From NCBI RefSeq assembly GCF_000237925.1, contig NC_031497.1, positions 6,994,831 through 7,058,830 of the forward strand: DNA of 64,000 nucleotides, written 5' to 3'. The position numbers and the translations under genes were made by a program. Below, piece by piece: positions 33,901-45,900 of this stretch (the stretch's first letter is position 1; the number at the start of each line of letters is the position of its first letter). The DNA is from Schistosoma mansoni. Lineage: Eukaryota > Platyhelminthes > Trematoda > Strigeidida > Schistosomatidae. The notes under the pieces are model-generated. The model was not told the origin of the DNA, did not search any database, and worked only from the letters and a program-made list of their open reading frames with translations.

Positions 33901-36900
33901 CAGTCCCACCGGATATTTACACAGAAAAGTCTTACTGTCTTAAACACCGAAGTTCTAATTCTTTGTACAGCTTTAAGTTTCCACTTTGTCCATTCCCGTT
34001 TACCAATCGAGTTAAAAAAAGTTTAAACTGAATCCATATGTAAAGGTATCAGTATGTCAGCCATAACACTTTCATCTTGGCTTCCAGATAGTTTTATAAG
34101 TTTGTCCACTTGTAAAGATAATAAAAAAAGTGTTTATTCTATTATTATCAAAACCTTTACGACTACCACTAATTTCTTAAAGAAATAATTTCCAAAAATA
34201 CCGAAAATTCTTAACTAGTCTTTAATTTTTTATTAAACCATTTTAGTTACTTTCCTTTTTATCTTTTTCTATTTACACCTTGTAGAACTCAATAATTGTA
34301 TTCAAAAATTAACCCGGTGGGCAAACAGCTTGGCTTGCCGAACTCGCTATTCGTAGTTTAGTTTTGTCTAAGGCACAAATTGAAAGTCTTGTATATGATC
34401 TGGGTTTGCCCATAAATCTGATTGCTGGTATTAATGAGTATATTTTATCAAATCGTCCTGCTTTATTCATCTTAGAGTGTTTAGGACTAATATCTAATTT
34501 TACTAGAAGTCATGATAAAATGGAAAGACGATCTATATGGACCGATCGTTTCTCCACTTTAAATGTATTTCCAAATTCTGAAAAATTACGTCAGTATTTT
34601 GGTGATTCGGTTGGATTTTATTTTGTTTGGATGAAGTCATATTGTGTTTATTTAACTTGTCCGTTAGTCGCTGGTTTATTGTGTCAAGTGTTCAACGTAC
34701 TAAATGGTCAACATTCTGAAGATAAGCACGTATCACTAGGAATTCATTTATTCTATACTGTTTTTATGATATTATGGGCTGTTATCTGTACTAAACTGTG
34801 GCAACGTGAGTATATTTCTTGTGTCGATCGATGGTCTGGCAACGCCTTAATTGAATTAGCAGCAAATGATTTAACATGGCTGTTTAACTTTATTGATCAG
34901 AGACCAACTTTTCATGGAACTTGGAGACAAAGTCGCGTTACTGGTTTGATGGAATTGCACTATCCCGCTGCTAAACGTCGATTACGTTATATGGCATCCG
35001 GTCTCATTACATTAGCATGTTTGTCATGGGCTATATTTGTAAATATCGCCTTGTTGAATATGGAAGTAAGTCATTTTATCATTACGCAGAATGCTTTAAT
35101 AGAGTTATTTACTTGTTATACAGGCACAGTTGAGGTGAACCTAACCGGATGAATCTTTAATTCGTCCACCAAACCGTTGCCCACATCCTAGATAAATGGA
35201 TTCCAGAAGACGGAAGCTTTATTCAAGTGAATGGATGTATTATCAAGGAATTACAGCTGTCATTTATACACCTAATGTTAAGTCATTGAAGATCATTTAG
35301 TCTATGAAAATTAAGATTTAAATAAATGAAAGCTCAAATTTTTAACTTGGAACTGTTCTGACATTTAAAACAACAACTGCTGGTTGATAGTTCCAGTGGG
35401 AGCAATGTGGCACATTATAATTTAGATACATTTAACGAATGTAAATTGGGATGGGATGTGCTGCTTAGATTTCACTAATAACCTATACAGTGTCATTATA
35501 GTTTATTTAAATATAATGGACTTAGTATAGTTGAATTGTTGCTATCAATTGAACCCAGGACACAATCCTTTCAGGATTTACATACCCTATTACAAAATTG
35601 GTCAGTTGCAGTCAATATCAACAACAACAAAATATAAACCTATACATATAACTAAAATAACGGATAGTTTAAAATATTTTTTTCTCTCAGGTAAACTATG
35701 ATAACATGTTATACGATTATGAGACTAGTCACGTTATATCAGATCCAGGATTCACCACCCAGAATAGAAAACCAGATAAACACTAGATAATAATCTATTC
35801 AACACAGTTACAAGCAGTCAAATTCAGTGAGTCTGGAGTAGAAATCAATAGCAGGATATCACTTATTTAATAATCAATAAGCTAAGTGTCTGTTTGTCCA
35901 TGCTCACCAACCAATCATACTTTCACTACCACAGCAATAATAAATATCTTGATTCGTCTCTAAAGTTTCAGTATTAGACACAAATATATTATTAGTATAT
36001 TTCACAAATTGTGTAGTCTACAGTCAACTAGAGAGAAGTAACCCGTTCAAAATTTCTAATAGAATTTATTGGATAGACGTCTTTTAATCTTTTGAGATTT
36101 AAAATCTCTGAATGTTTTCGGTGAAGTGAATTATTGCTCAATTCTTTTCGTCCAGTCAATCTTCTTTTTAAATATTCGACATCCATCTTTAAAGTTCACG
36201 AAGATACCGTGTTTCTTCATAATTCTATATACTAATATTTTTTTAAAGTTGATCTGTTTTAAAGATTTATTTGATGTAATGCATAATGAAACGATTCTAT
36301 TTCTTGGATAAGCTTTCAGGCATTATTTCTAGTAATCACATAGTCACTATCACAGTATGATCAAACTGCTCAGGTTAGCGTAGTTTCATAATCATAGGCG
36401 AAATAACCCTCTATTAAAAAGAGAGTAGTCTGCCCAGCGTTTCGATCTGTTTTATTTTATAGCTGTGAAACATTTTCCAATGCAGAGGAGATAAATGGGT
36501 TAGTAGTATTTGATTATAGATGTCTTCGAAAGTGTTCACACATGGTAGAACAATCATATGATTATTGTTGAATTTGGGATGTAAGGTATTAGGTAAAAAA
36601 AACGAAAACTATTTGTGAATCCTCATTAACTGACTAACTTGTTGAAATATATAATTATGTTATAGTTTGAATCGTTTTCATTATTCACTATATATTCCTA
36701 ATCTAATAAGTAATTCGTAGTCCTACTATTTTATTTGCATCTTTTATGTTTTGCTTTGTTTTATTAAGATAATTTCATCATTTTAATAGTAGTTATGTTA
36801 TTTAAAACATAATGCTTTATTTGATCAAAGTTTATATGTCCGGTTATCTCAGCATTACATTCACCTGTTCGGCAATTATCTCAACATTTTATTGTATCAA

Positions 36901-39900
36901 TAACTTTGCGGCTTTTTCAGCAATTGCTAAAATTATTCACACTGCTTGTGATCAAATATTTCCGTAAGCTTGTACCTACTTCTAAAGTTTTTGATCAGAT
37001 GGCTGAAACAAATAGTCTGACATAGCGGTGGATTAGTTTCAAACTTTTAAGGCTGAAACAGAGAATAAGGTATTAACATAAATTATTTGACAGGTAATAA
37101 ATAAAGTTGAGTATTTAGTGATTGGAAACAATCTTGAGGAGTGTCTGAATACAGGTTTCATGTTAGTTAGCATTCATTAGGAAAGTGTGTTTCCATTTTT
37201 GGAGAAACTGATGTTTTCTGTCGGATTCAGTTTCGAAGTATACAGGAATGTTTAGCAGCATTGTAAGTTGATATATAGATATCAATCAGCAGTAAAGGTT
37301 ATTGCATATTGTTGAACACAAGCTGGTTATAGTGACATTTTCCTACTCCGAGAATTTTCACTAAGTAAACCTATGATATTATATAATTTAAACAATCAAA
37401 TACATCATCGTTTTGTATTGTTTCTTCACGTAATCACTGTAAATTTTTGAGAGCGTTATCATACGTACTTTAACTCGCATTTGACATCAGAAAAGATATT
37501 GATCAGACAATGAATTTAGTAGTGTTCTAAAACACCCCTTAACATTTTTAATTTTGTTTTTACTAAAATGTACAGTGTATTTTGGTTTTTTATTGCCTTC
37601 ATCATCATATCAAAATATTATTGTCTCTTAATGATTAATTGATACTTATTATATTTATCTTATGTAGATAAAAAAGAAAGTTGCTTTATTACTATATTTT
37701 TGTGTGTATTATTCATTTCAGTCATCATTAGATTTGATTATCTTTTTATTTATGTAGATTATATGGTAATTGATTACGCAATAGTCGAGAAATAATTCTA
37801 AACTTTTAGCATATAAGCAAAGATGAATAGTCGCTAGCAGTGGAATCCAGGACGAGCGTTTCGTCCTATTTGGGACTCGTCAGCTGGATGTACCTTCATC
37901 TCAGAGTTGATATTCACTCTGTAACTCGACTCCAGTATCGTTCACCTCAAACACCATTACGTTATGCACTTAGCTATTAAGTCCTGATAGCCACTTGCTT
38001 GTGCAATGAGGTGAAGTTATAAATTTCAATAAATAAAAAGAAAATTAATTATATTTTGATAGTTTTACTACATACAAACTAATTCCAAGTATATTTTGAT
38101 AGTAATATTATATCAGTCAGTCACAGCGTAGAACTTCGTACGTACGTACATCAGTTCGAGTTGTCATACCACATTAGCACAGAGATTCAGCTGTCGATTC
38201 AAATCCCATAGTGGTGGAAGTAGTAAAAGTATAAGCATTATGTCAAAGATTAGGGTTTGAAGAAGTTATTGAACAATAATACAGTTAAATAAATTTGGAA
38301 AAAGAAAAAGATAGAGACATGAGGAATTCAGAAGATTAGAAGTTGGTAGAACACAAAGAGTGGATGCACCTTCGCCATTGCAAACGATTTTGAGCCATGT
38401 CATTCAAGGTCTCTATCCATCGATTGCTATCATCTCGCGCATCCCAACCAGGTAGTCTGCACCTACCACGTTTTGGTCTGGCCGCCCCTAGCTTTCTTCC
38501 AACCTACTCCTACACCATAAAGCATTGCACGTTGGGGCAGTCGGTGGTTGGGCATACGTAACACGTGTCCCAGCCATCTCAACTGATGAAGTTTCACTAC
38601 TTCATCAATCGATTTGCCATCCTTACCTAGTACCCGTTTCCTAACAACTGCATTACTTACCCGGTGGTCCCAGGATATACGAGCAATGATTCGAAGACAC
38701 CTGTGATCAAATACTAGTAGCCTACGAATATCCTCTACTCTTATCGGCAATGTTTCACTGCCATAAAGTGGGACGGAACGAACTGCTGCACAGTAAACAC
38801 GTCCTTTGGTTGCTAGACGGATATCTCGCCTACGCCATAAATGACGCAAGTTGGCGAAAGCTAGACGAGCCTTCTGTATCCGTGCTGAGATTTCGTCACA
38901 CACCAGACCACAAGGGCTGATGAGACTCCCAAGATAAGTGAAGTGGTCTACATACTCAACTACTTCACTCCCTATCATTAGTTCAGGTGTCGATGCAACC
39001 CAGTCCTGAAGTAACATTTTGCACTTCGAGGGAGAGAATCGCATTCCGAACATGCCTGCATAGTTGCTTATAGTGGTCAAAAGACTCTGCATTTTGTCAG
39101 CGTCTTCACCAAATAAAACTATGTCGTCGGCGTATTCTAAGTCAACAAGTGAGCCTCCCGGTAAAAGTTCTACTCCTGGAGGTTTAGCTGATGAAAGCGT
39201 TATCTCTAAAAGTATGTCAATGACAAAGTTAAACAAGAATGGGGAGAGTGGACAGCCCTGACGAACACCATAGGCTCTAACTCGACCAGTTGTGTTCGAG
39301 TAGAGAGCCTTTAGTTGTGTTCGAGTAGAGAGCCTTTATGAGGTTAATGTACTTCTCTGGTACTCCTTTCAGTGACAAACACTGCCATAGAACTTCTCGA
39401 TCAACTGAGTCGAATGCCGCCTTAAGGTCAAGAAATAATACGATTGTGGGACGTCTGAATGTATGTCTATGTTCTAGGACCTGACGTAGAGTGAATATCT
39501 GGTCTATGCAACCACGTCCAGGTCGAAAACCAGCCTGGTTTTCTCTAGTCTGCTCTTCACGAGCTTTGGTTAGGCGTCCTAGCATTATTGAAGCTAATAT
39601 TTTAGACACTATATTAGTCAAACTGATCCCTCTGTGATTGTCACAGGAGGACTTTTGTCCTTTCTTATAGACTGGCACAATCAGTGATTGGGACCAGTCA
39701 GATGGAATTACGTCCAGTTCCCAGATTCTACCTAAGACCTCAGTCAATCTGACTGCCAGTACTGGACCACCATCCTTAAAAATCTCAGGGGTCAACCTGT
39801 CAGGGCCTGCGGCTCTCCCTCGCTTCAGATTTCCTATAGCTTTTCCAACCTCGTAGGGAGTTGGAGAACTTACATCAATTTTCCATTCAGGACGACTGGG

Positions 39901-42900
39901 GATCGTGGGTGAATAGGTGAATAGGACATACATTACGGTAATCATCAAACTGAATCATGAGGTAAGCACCAACTTGGAACCCTGAAGGGAAACGGAAAAG
40001 AGGAACGCCCAAAGAACACACTGTGCTGAGAATTGAAGGCAGACATCAAAAAGATGAATAGCAAGTTGAAACAAATGGAGAGGACTGCCCCAAACGGAGT
40101 TGGATGCAGAATGATGGTGGGAAGCCTATGCTCCTCCACAAGGGTAGGAAGAATAAGTAAGTCAGTTTAAGGAACAATTATTCCTAATTCCTATCTATTT
40201 CGAAACTAATGCACACCCAGTCTTGTTTCTAAACCTCTTCTAAATCTTAATTAGTTATTTAAAATATTCTGCGACATAGCATAGATATTTCTTCAATATT
40301 GTGAATACATATAGCAAACTGATGATCTAGATATGTTTAAAGAATACGACTGACCTCAATAAATTGAAAAATTCTTGCATATTTAAAAGTAGTTTTTTAC
40401 CATATTTTAAAATTAAACATTGAAAATCGTGGATAATTAAAAAAGAGGTTCAGACTTATTCTTGGCATCTAAAGCAATAAACATACATGATCCGATTTGG
40501 AAATTAAATCTTTGTGACTTTAAGTTTAACAAAACCCATAATATAATTTGACTTACTCTCCAATGTTATGTATGTTATCTTTTTTTCCGTAGAACATTCA
40601 ATTAGTTAACTGTTTTAGGTAGATAATTTGAAAATTTTAATGAATAGTTAATTAAGTAACGTGAATAACTATTTGTCTCTTAATTTGCTTACTATTGATT
40701 TATTATGGTATTTTGAACAGTTTCTCATCATTTCAGTGTATAATACATACGTACTGCTTGAATATTATACAATACTGAAGAAGGTTTTAAGATATAAGTA
40801 TTATTCACATAAAATTTTATGCATATAATATTACTCTATTCAGACTTGTTAAAGAAACCAGTATTAGGAACCCAAGTATCAGTGAAACTATCTCAGATAA
40901 AGATGGGCATATCATTCATTTTCAATCCAGGAGAATGGATCGATGGGCAAAACACTTTAGGGATCAGTTCAACTGGCCTTCAGCCACACTTCAGTTACCC
41001 ACGATCCCCAGTCGTCCTGAATGGAAAATTGATGTAAGTTCTCCAACTCCCTACGAGGTTGGAAAAGCTATAGGAAATCTGAAGCGAGGGAGAGCCGCAG
41101 GCCCTGACAGGTTGACCCCTGAGATTTTTAAGGATGGTGGTCCAGTACTGGCAGTCAGATTGACTGAGGTCTTAGGTAGAATCTGGGAACTGGACGTAAT
41201 TCCATCTGACTGGTCCCAATCACTGATTGTGCCAGTCTATAAGAAAGGACAAAAGTCCTCCTGTGACAATCACAGAGGGATCAGTTTGACTAATATAGTG
41301 TCTAAAATATTAGCTTCAATAATGCTAGGACGCCTAACCAAAGCTCGTGAAGAGCAGACTAGAGAAAACCAGGCTGGTTTTCGACCTGGACGTGGTTGCA
41401 TAGACCAGATATTCACTCTACGTCAGGTCCTAGAACATAGACATACATTCAGACGTCCCACAATCGTATTATTTCTTGACCTTAAGGCGGCATTCGACTC
41501 AGTTGATCGAGAAGTTCTATGGCAGTGTTTGTCACTGAAAGGAGTACCAGAGAAGTACATTAACCTCATAAAGGCTCTCTACTCGAACACAACTGGTCGA
41601 GTTAGAGCCTATGGTGTTCGTCAGGGCTGTCCACTCTCCCCATTCTTGTTTAACTTTGTCATTGACATACTTTTAGAGATAACGCTTTCATCAGCTAAAC
41701 CTCCAGGAGTAGAACTTTTACCGGGAGGCTCACTTGTTGACTTAGAATACGCCGACGACATAGTTTTATTTGGTGAAGACGCTGACAAAATGCAGAGTCT
41801 TCTGACCACTATAAGCAACTATGCAGGCATGTTCGGAATGCGATTCTCTCCCTCGAAGTGCAAAATGTTACTTCAGGACTGGGTTGCATCGACACCTGAA
41901 CTAATGATAGGGAGTGAAGTAGTTGAGTATGTAGACCACTTCACTTATCTTGGGAGTCTCATCAGCCCTTGTGGTCTGGTGTGTGACGAAATCTCAGCAC
42001 GGATACAGAAGGCTCGTCTAGCTTTCGCCAACTTGCGTCATTTATGGCGTAGGCGAGATATCCGTCTAGCAACCAAAGGACGTGTTTACTGTGCAGCAGT
42101 TCGTTCCGTCCCACTTTATGGCAGTGAAACATTGCCGATAAGAGTAGAGGATATTCGTAGGCTACTAGTATTTGATCACAGGTGTCTTCGAATCATTGCT
42201 CGTATATCCTGGGACCACCGGGTAAGTAATGCAGTTGTTAGGAAACGGGTACTAGGTAAGGATGGCAAATCGATTGATGAAGTAGTGAAACTTCATCAGT
42301 TGAGATGGCTGGGACACGTGTTACGTATGCCCAACCACCGACTGCCCCAACGTGCAATGCTTTATGGTGTAGGAGTAGGTTGGAAGAAAGCTAGGGGCGG
42401 CCAGACCAAAACGTGGTAGGTGCAGACTACCTGGTTGGGATGCGCGAGATGATAGCAATCGATGGATAGAGACCTTGAATGACATGGCTCAAAATCGTTT
42501 GCAATGGCGAAGGTGCATCCACTCTTTGTGTTCTACCAACTTCTAATCTTCTGAATTCCTCATGTCTCTATCTTTTTCTTTTTCCAAATTTATTTAACTG
42601 TATTATTGTTCAATAACTTCTTCAAACCCTAATCTTTGACATAATGCTTATACTTTTACTACTTCCACCACTATGGGATTTGAATCGACAGCTGAATCTC
42701 TGTGCTAATGTGGTATGACAACTCGAACTGATGTACGTACGTACGAAGTTGTACGTAGTGACTGACTGACAACAGATATTGAATATTTATCGCAGACAAT
42801 TGTTTATACATACTTTTACATTTTTTATGATGGTTGTGGTAGTTCTCGAAGTTTCAGCTGTGTACAAAAGAAATGTCCTGACGTTCGTATTGAGAATTCT

Positions 42901-45900
42901 TACTTTAGTGTTGATTGAAAGTTGTTTTGAGTTCCATATGTTCTTCATTTGTAGGAATGCTATCCTTACTTTGCCAATCCTTTCCTTCACGTCTTCATCA
43001 GATCCTTTTTGTTCACCGACGATGATGCTCAGGTACACGGAAGTTTCCACCTCTTCCAGAGTTTCTCCATCAAATATGATTAAGTTGATTTTCTACGTGT
43101 TGTATTTGAAGATGTTGCTTTTTCGCTTGTGTCTGGTGAGTTCTACTAATGCAGAGGCTGCTGCTACACTGGCTATCTTCACTTGCATTTGCTGTTGTTG
43201 ATGGGATAGAAGGGTCAAGTCATCTGTGAAGTCCAAGTAGTCAAATTGCATCCAAGCTATCCATTGTAAACCTTACTTCATTTGAGATGTGGTTTTCATA
43301 ATCCAGTCTACCACCAGAAGAAAGAGAAAGGGAGGGAGTAGGCAGCCTTGTCTGACTCCGGTCCTTACTGGAAATGCGTCTGTCAGCTGTCCTCTATGCA
43401 CAACTTTGCAGTGTAGTCCGTCGTATGAATTCCGTATATTGTCGACTATTATCTCAGATACACCATAGTGTCAAATAAGGTTCCATTAGGTTCTCCTATT
43501 CACACTGTCAAACGCCTTCTCATAGTCAAGGAAGTTGATGTATAGTGATGAGTTCCATTCAGTTGATTGTTCAACGATGATCTGTAGTATTAAAATTTGG
43601 TCTATGCATGACCGATCCTTACGGAATCCCTCCTGTTGATCTTGAAGCTAGACGTTCACTGAATCTTTCATCCGGTTCAATAAAATTCTGTTGAAAACTC
43701 ATCCTGGCACTGATAGTAGTGTGATTCTTCTTTAGTTCTCACGGTTCCTGAGATCTCCTTTCTTTGGTAACCTGATGAGGTGTCCTTTTATCCAATCTGT
43801 CTGCACTTGTTCTTCCTCCCAAATCTTCCTGAATGGAACTTGTTGTATGTTTGCAGTTACTTCCATATATGACTTCAGTGCTTCAGGTGGTCCGTTGTCT
43901 GGTCCGACTGCTCCTGTGCCACTCTTGATTTGTCTAATGACCATCCTGATTCCCTCGATTGTTGGTAGAATGAAATCAATAGAAAGGTCTACGTGTACTA
44001 CTTTCCTTAAACATATTCTTACGGATAACTAAGATCTCAGAGGTTCAACGATGATTTAATGTCTAAAGCACTTAGATTTCAACACAATAGATCTGAGGTT
44101 TGAACCTCACTCCACCTACTTAGGTTTGGAACTCCTGTTGTCGTCACTAGCCCTCAAAAAAATTATACAACCTATGCTTGGTAAGTCACTTTTATCGTTT
44201 TCAGTGGTAAAGTTGCTTCCAAATAATAGGACTGTCCTGTTAGTATGATTGATTCCTTAATCGCAGTATGAGTATAGTACTTGAAACATTGTTTGTTCAA
44301 GTTAAAGCTTTTCACAAAATCGTATAGCTAATTACTGCTGAATAAAACATAGTTATTGACTAGTTTCTTAAAGATAATAAAGGTGTCGGATTATAGCTCA
44401 TTTTTCTTATTTTACTATCATTTTTCATCTTTTATCTCTTCACATCTGTATCATCACTTGGATTTTTTGTTATTGTACTGTCTAATTGTGTCCAACGAGA
44501 TAAATCAGCACATTTTGATACTGAATTTAGTTAACTTAATTTCGTTGGCTTTAATTCTATGGTAAAAGATAAACATTTCAATACACCCTGTATGATGTTG
44601 AACTCATGAAAATTTTCTACACTTCCATACATCCATATTTCATACTCTTCTCTCTTAACTGTGTAATACATTATCTTCCTCTCACTTCTTTTCTCACAGG
44701 GTTTTATCGTAGCAGAAAAGTCGCCATGGTTTCATATAGGATTAGTAAGTCAATTCGCTGAACCTGATGCAATATTTGATCCGAACGCCAATGGAATATT
44801 ATCGTATATTCCTGGGGTTTTACACTCTTTAATGGTTTTCGTTATGAATCAAATGATTTTTCGTGTTATTGCTGAACATCTAACTGAATGGGAAAATCAT
44901 TGTGTTAGTTATAATTCATTATTCTTGTTATTTTACCATTTTTATGGAGTAATTATAATGAGGTATACAGATTAAATAATGATATGTTTTTATGGCTAAA
45001 ATTTTAAGTCTCATATATCTCTGTGAAAACAAACAAATCAGCATGCAGATTTAGTTAGTTAACTTGGTTTCAGTTTTGTTATTCAACGGTCCAGATTGAA
45101 GTACTCCAACTTAATGAGTCACCATTTCAAATTTAATGATGTCTACGAGCCACCTGGACTACAGATCATTACAGAGGTCTAACTGTCAATTTGTTGAAAA
45201 ATGCAGACAAATATCAGTCATACATACAAGACTCCATATCAAGTTCAATAGGGTCTGTATAACGTTTCGGAACACCTCAACCTACTCCGGTTAATTAGGA
45301 GTATAAAAACCAGTGAAGCTGGGCAGATGCAACATACTGTCAATGTGAAGAAGTTAATTGATTTAGCAGTCTTTGGAAAGTATAACTAGTAACCAGAACC
45401 GTATTGCCGGAGAAAAGATATATAGGGTTGGTGGTATAGCTATAGGGAATCTTCACAAATGTCTCAAACTTTGAGTGGGAAAATTTAAGGAACATTTCGT
45501 CTGGTTCACAGCTCCACCAACGTTAGATATATTATTCTGTTCTTATTCACAGGTGATTAATGATGAGTCTAAGGAAGCAGTTATCCAATAGAATTTTCTA
45601 CAGAGTTTCGTTATCCAGGAAACCAAATTCCAGCTCTAATCAAGGACCAGAAATTCCGTAATTTAAGAAGTTACTGAACTGTTTGGAGAGATCTGATAAA
45701 CTCAGTGTTTTTCATCCTTTTAGAAAGCGGTTGTCATTCTCATTTTTAAAATACGACCAGCATAATTCTCAAGGGATACGTCTATTACTACTTCCGTATA
45801 AGTTTCAAAAAGTCTCGAAAAGATCTGGGCGGTTTTCGTTGGGATCATCAGTGTTTTGATCACGTCTTTGTGTCGAATGTTTAATTACCATTGTAGGTAT

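Noticed and set aside
41621-41818. Minus-strand frames in the two RTE arms (also 39064-39261)
   Set aside because: Mirror images of the RT coding strand, not genes.
44075-44125. GGTTTGAACCTC as a possible SINE B box in anoctamin intron 3
   Set aside because: No convincing A box at the right distance and no known SINE body around it.
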